The notes below the pieces were generated by a model. It was not told where the DNA came from, did no database searches, and worked only from the letters and a program-made list of their open reading frames with translations. 64,000 nt of DNA from Epicoccum nigrum (taxonomy: Eukaryota; Ascomycota; Dothideomycetes; Pleosporales; Didymellaceae), in assembly GCA_002116315.1 (NCBI GenBank), contig KZ107840.1, positions 913,363 through 977,362 of the forward strand, written 5' to 3'. The position numbers and the translations under genes were made by a program. Position 1 is the stretch's first letter; each line of letters begins with the position of its first letter. This document shows, in pieces, positions 47,256 to 58,934 of the stretch.

Positions 47256-47955
47256 GATGCGCACCCGTACAGGTAGAGCGCAGCCGACAAGCGCGAGGAT
47301 ATTAAGGCGCTGATTGCGACCTGCTCCTGCTGTGTGCAAGCTATCACTAGTCAGAAGAAGAAGAAGTACCGCAAGCTGGCTTCTTAGCGCTGTAACTATT
47401 ATGCTAATAGGAATAGAGGTAGTTGTAACTTAGTAAGTATATGTCTGCTTTGCATGCGCCCTTGCTGATCTCTATAGGTGCCTCTCTCCCTGTACGCTAA
47501 AGTCAATCGTCTCTACAATCTCCGCTGCTTATATAACTAAGCTGTCCTTACTTCTAGTAGCCCTCAAGCCGCTAGGGTTAACGCTAAGGTCGTGCGTACC
47601 GGCGTCAAGCTTGCGCGCGCCCAGTGTGCCTTTAACCTGGAGTTCTCGCACCTCAGGCGTGTCGCCGCCCACTCGGGTACCCCCATTAGTGTGCCTACCC
47701 AGGTGCCCACCACAACTCCGCAGATGCTGGGCTTGTTGCTGGCTATCTCTAGTCTCGCGAACAGCGCGGCCGTCATTGTAAGTGCGCAGTTGTCGCGCAG
47801 GTATAGCATGTGCTAACAAATCTTAGGCTGACCGCTTCACTGCCGCCCCTGCCGCTGCCGCTGCCGATGAGGATAAGGATGATGATGATAATGATGAGGA
47901 GACCAGTGCTGTGGAGTTCGAGGAGAGTGATGACGATGAGATGGATAATGCTTAG
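47256..47955 (+). pseudogene. Antisense, intron-containing gene inside element A
   Basis: A frame on the strand opposite to pol, between the chromodomain and the 3' LTR. Three exons in phase 0: one ending at 47,432, then 47,478-47,777 and 47,827-47,955 (TAG stop). The introns are 45 and 49 nt with GTAAGT donors, CTGATC and GCTAACA branch sites and ATAG/TTAG ends. The protein has a basic Cys-containing part (KALIATCSCCVQ, then QKKKKYRK), a middle LARAQCAFNLEFSHLRR and an acidic tail (ADEDKDDDDNDEETSAVE). Only TAG/TAA stops interrupt it (about 47,273, 47,384 and 47,538), each one C-to-T change from a Gln codon. The part 47,560-48,000 is far GC-richer than the rest of A. The 5' end is unresolved: both strands are open in 46,905-47,400. 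Family unknown. Confidence 0.5.
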
Positions 47956-48084
47956 CTGGTGTGGCTTGTGTCAAGCGCGGGTGTGTCGCGCCCTTTCCGC
48001 CCCTGAGGCGATAACTCTTTCTTTAGATATCCTGCTTAGGCCTAAAGCTAATAATAACTACTCTATTTATGTGTTATACGTGCT

Positions 48085-51000
48085 CTGTTTATGCTCTGCA
48101 AGGTCTCCTTAATCGCAAAGCGCCTTTAGCCTTATATTCTTAGATAAGGTTGTCTATGTTTTTAAAGTCTAATGTAGGTATCTAAGTATCCTATAAGTTA
48201 TTATACCCCTTCTAGTAGAGTAGGTATTAGACTTAGCCCTTCTGTATTTATTTGCCTAGGATTTCTTTAACTTCCTAGACTTCTTCTCCTTTAGGTGTTA
48301 CTTCTAGCAACTTTGTATTATCTTCCTAGTCTCTATCCCTTAATTTCTAGCGTTCTAGCAGAGATACGTAGAATACGTTATAGATTTAATAGGAAGGTAG
48401 GAGGAGTAGGCAGTATGCTTGCGTTCTAATTGCGCTTTAGATCCTAAAAGGCTTAATAAATTTCTCTGAAAGCTTCTTATTAGGTTAATATTTAAGGTTT
48501 AGGTTCCTAGTACTTAACAGCACTAAGTCCCCTATACAAAATACCTTATTCTTATATTTCTTATTATAGTATTAGCTCTAATACTCTTATATAGTCTATA
48601 GGTGCTCCTTAAGTGTTATCCTTATACTGTGCATACGCTTAACTCTTGCTATAGTGTCTAATACCTCCCCTTCTAGCCTACTATCCCTAGGAGGCTTAGA
48701 AATAAGTAGGTGCTTCCTGTACACTACGTAGAAGGGGGTAGTCTTAGTAGACTTATATACTAAGTTATTATAGGCAAACTATATAAGCTTTAATAAGTAG
48801 GGCTAATTATCCTATAACATTATATAAAATATTTACAGGTATTATTCTAAGGTCTAATTCTAGCGCTTAGTCTAGCTATCTGTTTATAGATAGAAGGCTG
48901 TGCTAAGCCTGCGCTTTACCTATAGTTAGTAGCAAATCTTAGTCTAAAACGTAGAGGTAAAGACAGGTCCTCTGTCTAATATAATACCTTTCTATATTCT
49001 AAATTTAAGAATTATATTATTAAAGTATGCTTCTATAAACTATTTTATATCCTAAGCTTTTAAAGCAGGGATATAGAGCGCTATCTTAGAGAAGCAGCAA
49101 ATAATTACAAGTATTATATTAAAGACACAACCTATAGAATCCTTTAATAGTAGTAGGCTAGTAATAAAGTCTAGTATAACTTCTTTAAAGATCTTATTAG
49201 GTATTAGCAATAGTAATAACTATCTATATTTGCTATACCTTAGAGCTTTGCTCCTCTAGCAAACAGCATACGTTTTTACGTAATTCTAAACGTCTTTACT
49301 AAGAGAGGGCTAGTAATAGGTCTGCTTAATTAGCTTAAGCGTTCTACGTGCGCTAAAGTGGCCTGCTATGCGCGTGTTATAGTTCTAGAATAAAATCTCT
49401 TGCCTAATAGCTAGTTTGTTAGGAACGTATATTCTGCTATTATATCTTAGGACTTCTTTTTTATTAAGTTGCTATGCTAGCGCTCTTCTATGTATTTAGC
49501 TGCTCTTCTCGCCTAATAAGTCTGCAATCTGCTGTTGTGCAAAGGCGTCCCTTTATTGCAGTAGGTATAGGGTCTTAGCAAGTAATTAAGCTCCTACTAT
49601 TACAGGTTCGCTACTTACTAGTACCCTAGCAAGTAAGCGTGGTACGTATAGTGTGTATACTATAGCACTAGCAGTAGGGACCTTTATAGTGCTGCAAATA
49701 TTAGCTACATGCGTCTTACGTGCGCCTAATAAGCTTAGCTTGTTTGTAGATCCTCCTTCTCTACTAAGTCTATCCCTTACTAACAATTTGTTCTGTAGGG
49801 TAGGTAACTACTAGGTTAGTAATAGGTTATCCTGTATATAGTCTGCCCTTTATAAGGGACTATTAGCAGGGTTAGTCTTCTCTAGGCAGTGTTCTACCTT
49901 AAAATCAAATACTGCTAGGTCTATTACCTAGCGTGCTTGCTATAGAGTAAGCTTATGTGTAGCGCGTATGCCGCGTAGGTTGTTATAGTTACTTAGTACC
50001 TAAATAGTATATTAAGTACCTTCTAAGTAGTGTTGCTATATCTTAAAGCTGTATATAATAGCTAGAAGTTCTAGGTTATACACCTTATAATTAAGTTTAG
50101 AAGCAGTAAGCTTCCTTAATACAAAGGTAACTAGGTGCTACTTCGCGTCCTTAAATAGCTAGGAGAGTATTCTAGATATTGCAAAGATTAAAGCATTAGT
50201 CTTAACGCAGATCTTAAGGGCTATATTAAAGTATTACAGGATAGGCACACTTACAAAGTATATCTTAAGCCCTTTAAAGGATTTAGTAGCTAGCTCTATC
50301 TACTAGAAACTTTAATCCTTTTTAAGTAAGTCTATAAGAGGGGTTATCTCCTTTGCATATTCTTAGATAAAACAGTAATAGAAATTCGTAAATCTAAGGA
50401 ATAATTAGAGCTCCTTTATATTTATAGGCTGTAGCTATTTAGTAATAGTCTTTACCTTTGTAGGATTAGCGTATATACCTTACATCCCTATAATAAATCC
50501 TAAGAAGTGCACCTAGTCTGCTGTAAAAGTACACTTTTAGAGGTTAACAAATAGTTCTGCCTTCTTTAGTAATAAAAGCACAGCGCGTACAGTGCGCTAG
50601 TATAGCTTAATGTTATTACTGCTAGTATAGATAAGTATATTATTAAGGTATACTACATAGATATAATCTAGGTGCTCGATTAGAGCTCTGTTAATATAAG
50701 CCTAGAAGCTTGCTAGGGCGTTAGTAAGCCTAAAAGGCATAACTAGATATTTAAAATAGCTATATCTAGTGCAAAAAGCTATTTTCTACTTATTACCCGC
50801 CTTAATTCTTAATTAATAATAGGCGTTCTTAAGATCTAGAGTAGTGTAGTAGCGTGCGCCTAATAAGCAGTCTAACGTCTCTCTAATTAACAGGAGTAGG
50901 TAATAATCTTTAATAGTTACTACATTAAGACCCCTATAATCTATACAAAGGCAGAGTGTGCTATCTTTCTTTAGGATAAAGAGGATAGGGGCTCCTGCAG

Positions 51001-51960
51001 GACTAGTACTGTATTATATCTAACTATTTTAGAGAGCCTGTTCTAGGTATTTGCAGAGTAGCTTAAGCTTATGTAAGGAGAGGTTGTAAAGTAGTCTATA
51101 AGGTAGTTCTTTGCCCTCTTTAAGCAGAATTAAGTAATCTAATATCTTAAACTAAGGGGGAGTAGTAGCTGCTGCTTTATTAAATATATCTATATATTTA
51201 TATAGTATATCTAGTATACGCGTGTTATACGCTATATACGCTTTATAGATATAGGCATTGCACTCTAAGTCTATACTAATAGATTATAATACTCTAAAGA
51301 GTTAGGGTTTACCCTATTAGTATTCTCTCTCTAGCTAGTCTATAGTAACTAGTTAGATACTAGCTATAGTGTAGCCCTAACACTATATTTAGGTGCTATA
51401 ATTAATGTAAATATGTTCTTATTATAGAAAGGGGTTACTAAGGAGTAAGAGTAAGCCTTCCTTATCTACTCTATACACTATAGTCTACAATATGCGCTCT
51501 ACACCTGTGTCGTCGATTAGGCGTACCTAGAGCATGTATGCAGCGTAGGTGCTTTGTCTTTATGCACTAATCTAACCTAACTAAGGGAGCTCAGCCCCTT
51601 AGATAGGTAGTAAGTCTATTTCTACTACAATGCGTTAGCTAATAAGGCTAACGTCTGCTTATAGGTCTAGGATAACCTAGAGTTCTCTTTCTAAAGTAGT
51701 CTCCCCTTGCGCGGTATATGTACGCTTTATACCTAGCAAGATATTTATTAGTATACGCCTTACTATTACTAGTTAATTAGTAAGGCCTAGCCTTTTCCTG
51801 CTTAATTAATGCAGACTTCTAGCATTTATAACAGGTTACACTGCTCTTATTGCGTATAGGCTTATTAATAATCACAGGGCTTCCCTCCTTTAGCTTAGAT
51901 TCTCTTTGTTTCCCGCTAAATTTACTACGTCGGTGCTGTTCCTAAGGGGGTAATGCGCGG
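48085..51960 (-). pseudogene. Pol remnant of element A (protease-RT-RNase H-integrase-chromodomain)
   Basis: Broken polyprotein with many TAG/TAA stops. From N to C (right to left): a Cys knuckle VTCYKC near 51,810-51,835; RT with LCIDYRGLN near 50,930-50,960 and the active site as YLNNILIYT near 50,630-50,655, where both catalytic Asp codons have become Asn; RNase H with RKLTASKLNYK and YNLELLAII near 50,060-50,150; integrase core with DRGPVFTS near 48,965-48,985 and HPQTDGQTE-type remnants; and a chromodomain at about 48,125-48,290, whose aromatic Trp/Gln codons are mostly TAG. The chromodomain places it among the chromoviruses, which target heterochromatin. The gag part right of 51,960 is too decayed to delimit. 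Confidence 0.8.
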
Positions 51961-52789
51961 CGCAGGTTCCTTTTAAGCGTAGAGCCTAACGCTACTAGAT
52001 CTTCCTTTATTACTAGGACCTAATAGTAATTAGTAATTGCTTGCTATAGCTTAGGTTTAAGCTTTGAGAAGAGGTGCTGGACTCGCTGTTCCTTAGTATA
52101 GGGGGTAAGTTGTTCTTTAAGAATATCTAGGTAAGTTGCAAAAGCCTAGACAGTCTTGTCTTTTTATTGTATAGCATAAGCGTGTACAGTAGCTGCTTTA
52201 AGGGTGCAGTTAATAGGATTAGAAAGTTAGTTTAGCTTATAATTCTTAAAGTACTCCTAGGTTAAGGCTTCCCTATATAACTTAAAAGTACACTTATAGT
52301 GTGTGTACTAAAGTTCCCTAGAATCTCCTACTAAATATTGTATAGCCTAGAGGACCTTATCTTTATTAAGGCAAAACTCTAGTAGTAACAGCCTAAAAGC
52401 TGTCTTATAGGAGCAAAAGAACTTGCGATGCTCCTTTAACGTCCTACCTTTGTATTCTACTAGGTCTTTAGGTTTAAGCGAGCGCTTTAGGTGCGGAGGT
52501 GTAAGCGCTTAAGGTACAAACTTCTTGCGCGTTTCTTAGATTTAGGATTTAGGGTCTTCCTTAAGCGCGTCTACTACAGTAGATAGTGTAGTTGTAGGTA
52601 GTGTTGCCTCTAGCTTGCTTCTGCAGCTTAGATATGCTTATCCAGCGCTATAGTATTGTTTATCGTGCGTGTCAGGGTCGTGTCGCCCTTGCTGCAGGTA
52701 TCAGACGTGTCCTGAGATTCGCTCAGGGGCTGAATCGTTCCCCTTGTTGTGGGCGCTATTTCCTAGACTACTTCCTTGAAGTATTATTA

Positions 52790-53002
52790 TGTGAGGATCT
52801 AGTTACAGGTAATAGTATTTGCTTTACACTAGTACAAGTAGTAGAGAAATAGTAGGTATATTCTATAGGTATAATAATACTTGTCGTTGCCTTTATGCGC
52901 GCTGAGCGCAAGTTATACGTGCTACGCTAGGTAGTAGTGCTAATCCTAACTAGGGCAGCTAAACACAACAACACTAAGCGTCTTCACGATAACTCCGTTA
53001 TA
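52790..53002 (-). repeat. Right (5') LTR of element A
   Basis: 213 bp, aligned without gaps to the left LTR. It begins TGTGAGGATC and ends GTTATA, where the left copy ends GTTACA. It has more RIP-type changes than the left copy. Sequence just left of it (52,610-52,789) is less decayed than the rest of the element. Confidence 0.92.
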
Positions 53003-54350
53003 CTATACCTATTTAAGCTCTACCCTTATGCGTCTCCCCCTTAATCTGCGCCCTAACGTTGTATTAGGCAATTAAGTCCTCTGCCTCTTCCTTTAATAGG
53101 TCTCTACCCTTCTAGATTTACTTCCTTTTATATAATTTACGCTTAGAAGCAGCCTTATTTAACGCTTTAAGCTGCAGTACTTAGGCTGCTAGTAATATCT
53201 GCTTATATAGTAGCATTACTGTACCTCTCTACAGCTAATTAATAATCTCTACTATTAGATTTAGTAACAATCCTTAGTACCTTTAAATACGATTATAAAA
53301 TAGTATTAATTAAGCCTCTATCTTATTAGCATTAGTGGGTATCTTAGAGTTATATTAGGGCACCTCTAAGAGAGGTAGTATTAGCATACAAATCTTAATT
53401 TTAAGCTTTAATAGTACTACTAATATATTATTAGGCACTAAGCTAGTTACTTTAAAGCTTAAGAGGATATTTACCTTTAAAAATACCTTATTAAATACCT
53501 TTATAAAGGTTATAATAAAGGCTTTTTTATTAATCTAGCTAATATAGTCTAGTACTAAGACTCTAATCTTCTAGCTATATACCTTCTTTAAGGAGGTAAA
53601 ATAACCTATGTTAAGTAGCTAAAGGATATAAGATAAGTATAGGGGTATATAGAGGGTAATTATCTTATTCTCCTTGCAAAGATCCTAGAAGGCAAGCAAC
53701 TTTTAGCTCTTATAGCTGTTAATTATTAGCAGTATATAGCTACCTACCCCTTAGTCCTTAATCTGCTTAACAAAGTACCTTAGCTAGGCTACTTTAATAT
53801 TATTAGTAGTCTAGCTATTGTTACTAACCCTAATACGCTATTAGGGCTTTAAATCTAGGTACTAAGACTTATTATAGGTCTTTGCTTTAAAGATAAAGTA
53901 GAGTACAATTACCTAGCCTATTATATTAATTGCAGCAATTAATATTACCTACTTACAGTCTCCCTGCTAGACCCTAATAGGCTTAGAGCGTCTCTCTAAT
54001 ACAGTAACTACTTTAATGCAGTTTCTAATACCTATAGTAAAGCTAGTCTTGTTAAAGTTATAGGTATCTTTATTCTAGATGCTGTACTTAGCTTTAATAT
54101 TCTGTACTAGGTTAAACTAGGGCCTAATAATGTCTAGATTACTGCAGAGAACTCTCTAGCAATCCCTTTGTCTAGTTATACGCAATTAGAGTCTAGGCTC
54201 GCGTTTAATAAAGTTTAAAGCCTATTAGGGGCTAAAAAGGTCTGTATTATATATAGTATGTAGTTAATTAGCTATATCTTTAACCTAATAAAGCGTTAGG
54301 GCAAGCCCTTGCGCGTTAAGTGTAAGGTTACTGTAGGCAGGCAATTAGAC
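53003..54350 (-). pseudogene. Fot1/pogo-type (Tc1-mariner) transposase, 5' and central part
   Basis: Minus-strand transposase relic with many TAG/TAA stops and at least one changed catalytic residue. From right to left: a DNA-binding part with IKREPRL near 54,190; YNFNKTSFTIGI near 54,030-54,062, where the family has a DDE Asp-Glu pair and this copy reads Asn-Lys; LERRSKPIRV; YLDLKP; LLIINSYKS, the second catalytic Asp position, again Asn; then DLCKENKIITLYIP. The gene continues at 46,590-46,686 beyond element A. The first five bases (53,003-53,007, ctata) are the right copy of A's target duplication. Terminal inverted repeats were not identified; a small palindrome CCTCTGTAT...ATACAGAGG lies at about 54,425-54,458. 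Confidence 0.78.
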
Positions 54351-54942
54351 TTAAGGTAGATAGGATAGCTTCTAGGCCGAATTAGGGTTGTATTTAGATA
54401 TTAGATAAATCCTTAAGGTATAAGCCTCTGTATTTAATAGGAGTATATATACAGAGGGCCCGTGCGCAGCCTAGCCCCTACTCTAGGTGTGCCTAAGGTA
54501 GGACTAAGGGGTATTAGAGAGGAATCCTATAATAATAGCCCCTCCCTTCTTACAGCTTACCCTAAGCTGCTTATAGTTCCTATTCTTGCGTAAAGCACGG
54601 CTGCTAGGCTCTAGAAAACCTCTGTCCTATAGGAGGAAAAAACCTTAGCTAGAGAAGCTGCTATAACTGTTATAAGAGTAGAGTCCTAGACTTGTACCTA
54701 GAGGCTAGTACTATAGCTAGCTAGTCCCTAGTTAAGACTAAGGGAGGCGTAAGCAGTTACTAATACCTAGCCTCTAGTCCCTAGCTATATACGCACTTAG
54801 AGTTGTAGCCTCTTCTATAGAGCCTTAAGCTCCTCTTAGGTTAACTTTAAATAGGTAGGCCTACTATTAGCTAGCATACTTATTAGGCCTTAGCCTAACG
54901 TTTGTAGGGTAAACGCTACAACGTTACTTCCCTTATGCCCTA
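54351..54942. other. Unassigned AT-rich repeat DNA
   Basis: RIP-type sequence between the transposase relic and the minisatellite. I can find no convincing coding remnant. It probably includes the 5' end of the pogo-type element and older repeats. Confidence 0.4.
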
Positions 54943-55140
54943 AACTTACGCCTACAGGTAGCAGGGGTTGCTCTGAACTTACACCTGTAGGTAGTATAGT
55001 AGTGCTTTGAACTTATGCTCTTTAGCAGCGTTGCACGTGTTCTAAACTTTACCTATAGGTAGCAGAACTAGGGGTACTCTAAACTTATGCCTGTAGGCGG
55101 TGTTGTATAAATTCTAAGCTTACGCCCTTAGGTAGTAGAC
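54943..55140. repeat. Minisatellite, about six units of 33-37 bp
   Basis: Units begin aacttacgcc or close variants at 54,943, 54,976, 55,010, 55,045, 55,082 and 55,116, each with a core like ttacgcctacaggtag. One more diverged copy lies at about 58,650-58,673. The last unit shares an exact 20-base stretch with the chromodomain region of element B. Confidence 0.75.
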
Positions 55141-55649
55141 TTAAAGGGTGCTTAATATATAAGGTCCTTAGATGTAAATATCTATATTCTAACCTAGGGA
55201 TGCCCTATAAGGTTACTAATAGGCTCTTGTAGTAGGTCTAGTTCCTACGCAAACAGCCTATAGGATTTATGCCTTTATAGGAGTAGAGTTATATATAGTA
55301 AACTAGTTATAGTTAACTATTTATTACCCTTTAATAGATGCCTAATTTACTAATTACGTAGTATTACTAAACTTCTAGCGTTTGCTATATCACGCCCTAG
55401 GTAAAATAGTAACCTATAGGGGTAAGATTATATAGCTATTAGCTATATAAGTAAATAGTTGCATACTGCTTTTAGGCGTAAGTAAATGTTGTAAATAGTA
55501 GGTAAGAGAGTAGTTAGAGGTTAGAGTATAGCTAGGGGATAGTTAGAGGACTATATAAATACACTATAGTACTCTAACTTCTTATATACTATACCTAACT
55601 ACTTATATCTTTTTACTATAATACCTCTTCTATAACTAGTTATAATAAC
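55141..55649. other. AT-rich region upstream of the antisense frame of element B
   Basis: No coding remnant seen. It may contain the decayed 3' LTR of element B, which I could not delimit. A TATAAATA sequence at about 55,551-55,560 lies some 100 bp before the plus-strand frame that follows. Confidence 0.35.
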
Positions 55650-56600
55650 CCTACTACCTTCCTACATCTTAAATAAGCCTCTACCTAACTTTGTATATAT
55701 ACTACCTAATAATATAGCTCTATAGCCTTTGCTTATACGCTTCTAGTGCTATAGTAGTATTACCTACCTTATAACTGCTTCTAAGACTAACCCTAATAGT
55801 ATAATTACGTTGTTTATTGCAGTGTTTTAGCGCGCTAAGGGCTACGCTACGCGTAACAATAATTTTAGTATATATTCTAGTTGCGTTTATGCCTATAAAG
55901 GTAGTTGTATTAAGGTATACCTAGGCTCTCTCTAGTGTTACTCTAGTTCTAATACAAAGTAGATAGAAGTATACTTCTGCTAAGCCTGTAATATCCTTAA
56001 CTAGCTAATTAACTATACCCTCTGTAAGTATAATAATACTGTTACTGTAGTAGGTAATACTGTAACTAATAATAAGGTCCTTAAGACTACCTAGACTTAC
56101 TTCTAGACTGTATATAATTATACTAAAGCCTGCTATATTAGATTTAAGGAGTATAATACTATAGTCTCCTAGAAAGTTAAGAGCAGTAGTAAGACTAAGG
56201 TTTAATACTATTATAATTATTAGGTATCTTGTAAGTATAATCTATAGTGCTATAATATAAGAATAGGTTCTAGTATACTAAATATTTACTAACTTTATAA
56301 AGGCTGCTATTAGTACTATAGGCAAAAAGGCCCCTTCTAATATTGTAGTTAATAGCTTAGCTAAGGAGTATTTTAAGAAGGCTGGTCACGCTGCTAATAC
56401 TAAGAAGCGCTAGTACTACTATAGTACTAATATCCCTAGCGCAACTAAGGCTCCTCTAGCAGTGTTTAGGCGTCTTACTGTAGCTAGTTCTCTTACTAAG
56501 GGTAGAAGCTGTAGTAGTTATAGTAGCCCTCCCTTCTATATAAGCCCCCCTCTTCTAGAGGAGTAGGTTAGTAGTAGTATATAGGATAGCTAAAAGGCTT
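55650..56600 (+). pseudogene. Antisense frame downstream of pol in element B
   Basis: Plus-strand frame, opposite to B's pol. Exon 1 runs to 56,223; a 79-nt intron (GTATCT...CTAACTTTATAAAG) spans 56,224-56,302; exon 2 continues in phase. Exon 1 has a Cys-containing part (SSCVYAYKGSCIKVYLGSL). Exon 2 is more convincing: KKAPSNIVVNSLAKEYFKKA, HAANTKKR, APLAVFRRLTVASSLTKGRS. All interruptions are TAG or TAA, as expected if Gln/Trp codons were lost to RIP. The original ATG and stop are not certain. In such AT-rich DNA a chance frame is possible, so this is weaker than the frames in A and C. Confidence 0.4.
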
Positions 56601-56869
56601 TCTAAGTTAAATAGTTTAATACTAGGTATAGCCTATTTTATAATATATCTTATAAGCTAAATAAGTTCCTTAACTATATAGTAACTACATTAAATTATTA
56701 CTAGACCTATATTAGCCTCTTAACAGTTTACTATAGGTTAACGCTAATTATATTACTGTTAGATATATAGATTTAGCACTAACTACCTATAGAAGACTTC
56801 TATAGATATCCTCTTTTCCTCCTTAGAGGTTTAAGATCCTTAAGTGCTTTATGCTTTTAACCTATAGGT

Positions 56870-58645
56870 CTTAATTATAATAAATTATAGAAATCTTTAT
56901 AGTAGTCTTTAAAGATCTAATTATAATAATTAAGATACTTAAGTAGTTCCTAGGTTATGTCTTTATTTAACTAACCTAGCTACTTAACTCTGTATTTACG
57001 CCCTTAGGTAGTAGAGTTGTAGTACTCTAGGATTCCCTTAACCTTATACCTATTATAAGGTAGGGCGTCTATAGAAATCTATACTAGACCTAGCTAGAAC
57101 TCCTTACTTGCAAGGGGCTCCCTCTAGGGTTTAAGTAATAAGACGTTAAACACTAGGTGTACTCTGTCTATAGAGGGTAGTAGCTTAAGCTTATATACTA
57201 CCTTCCTAACCTTCTTAAGGACTATAAATAGTCCTAAGTACCTTACGTTAAACTTCTTTAAAGGATACTTAGTAAGAAGGTTCTTTACGCAGAGAATTAC
57301 TTAATCCCCTTCTATAAAGTATTATTTAGATCTCTTAGAGTTATACTAATAAGCCTAGCTCTATTAGGTATACTCTAGAGTCTCCTTTGCTATAGCCTAA
57401 GCTTTATACTAATATATTAGGTGCCTAGTAACTTACTGTTATAGCTCTAGGGCCTTCGCGTCCCTATCCTAGTTAGTAGGCAGCTAGCGTAACTAATACT
57501 CGTCTAGCACTCTGTTAAAGCCCTTAGGATTAATACTATAGGCAACCTTAATAGGAGACTTGCTATAGGCTAAGTAAGGCTTTAAGTTGTACGCGTACTC
57601 TATATATAGTAGGAGGTCTACCTAGTTATCCTATTAGTAGTTTATATAGATATAGAGGTACATCTCTAGCTCTTAGTTTTACTATTCTATCTAGCTGTCT
57701 GTCTAGGGATAGAAGGCTGTGCTGAGATAGTAGACTATCTTAAGATAGTAGCATATATTAGACTAGAACTAGCTAGTAAAAACAGAACCTTAATCTAACA
57801 GCAGAGTGTCTAGCAGGCCTTATAGTAGGAAATACTGTTCTAGTAGTAGCTTAGCTAGGCGCTAGGCTATAATTATCTTAGTAATAGGGAAGTATTAGAC
57901 GTACTTACTAAATTAGTCTATAAGAACTAATATTAAGTTATACTTATTCCCTCTAGCGTTTTTAGATATAGGTAGATCTATAATAAAGTTAAGGGAGAAG
58001 TAACGCTAGGCTATATTAGGTATAGGGAGAGGTAACAGTAGTCCCTAGAGCTTATACCTCTAGATCTTGTTTAGTTAACAAGCTAGGCACTTATAGATAT
58101 ACTCTTTTACGTCCCTAGTTAACTAAGGCTAGTAGTACTTTTATTTTAGAACCTTAATAGTCTTCTCTATACTAAAATAACCTCTTATAGGGTTGTTATA
58201 GTTCCTTAAAAGGATAGTTTTATAAAGAGTTATATTATTAGGAATCTATAGTTTCCTACTCTTATATAGAATACTATTAGGGTTAATTTGCTAATAATAC
58301 TACCCCTTACCTACTCTACCTACCTCCTAACGCGTTAGTGACTTATTCCTAGGAAAGGCCTTATCCTATTCTTAAACCTGCCTAATAAAATTAAGGAGAC
58401 GTTCTAGGGCCTCTAGAGCGTATATAGTTTCCTCTTACGTAGCTACGTTTGCAAGGTATATAGGAGCACTAACTTAACTGTTAAGGCTACAAAGGAAAGC
58501 TACTGTAATATTAAAGTCTGTTTCCTAAGCTTTAGATATTTTAGATTAACCCTAATCGCTATAATCTATAGAAGGCTAGTTAAGAGCTAAGGGAGGCACA
58601 CCTCTAAAACTAGACTACTACTAGCAGATATCTATAGGGACAATG
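56870..58645 (-). pseudogene. Element B: truncated chromovirus, integrase and chromodomain
   Basis: Minus-strand relic of a second Ty3/Gypsy element. From right to left: a spacer with IYALEALERLLNFIRQV at about 58,380-58,440; the integrase zinc region with LYKTILLRNYNNPIRGYF and the Cys pair of YKCLAC at about 58,070-58,250; the integrase core; a C-terminal part VKNLLTKYPLKKFNVRYLG near 57,230-57,300; then a chromodomain at about 56,890-57,060 (GRKYRVK, LNKDIT, stops where Trp is expected). Reverse transcriptase and gag are missing: the right end stops near 58,645, next to a stray minisatellite unit and the LTR of element C. Confidence 0.7.
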
Positions 58646-58934
58646 CTGCTATGCCCTAAACTTATACCTATAGGTAGCTGTTAAAGTCGTACTTTAAGCA
58701 AAGCTCGTAAGCACTAATTCTGTTAGTTCTTGAGGATGAATACAGTAACAGGTAGTTCGAAGGGTATGGAGGTGTGCTGAGTGAAACACTTGCTTGCACA
58801 GTAACGATAAGTAGTACAGAGGGTACTGTCTAGCTTAAAGGTTGGTTAAGATCTAAAGACAAACTTGATTAACTAGGTTGAACACGAACTGTAAGAGTTG
58901 TGTTCCTACTTGCTATATACTTAGGAGATTTATT

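Larger units (their letters stand above)
46687..53002 (-). mobile_element. Element A: complete Ty3/Gypsy chromovirus, RIP-damaged
   Basis: About 6.3 kb, bounded by two 213-bp LTRs and flanked by a 5-bp duplication (ctaca left, ctata right; the difference is the CpA-to-TpA change expected of RIP). Minus-strand order from right to left: 5' LTR, gag remnant, protease, reverse transcriptase, RNase H, integrase, chromodomain, a 1.2-kb 3' region with an antisense gene, polypurine tract, 3' LTR. All frames carry many TAG/TAA stops, so it cannot move by itself. It sits inside a pogo-type transposase gene. Confidence 0.88.

Noticed and set aside
52740..52790. Primer-binding site of element A
   Set aside because: The sequence next to the 5' LTR (TAATAATACTTCAAGG on the minus strand) does not match a tRNA 3' end that I can name; self-priming is possible but unproven.
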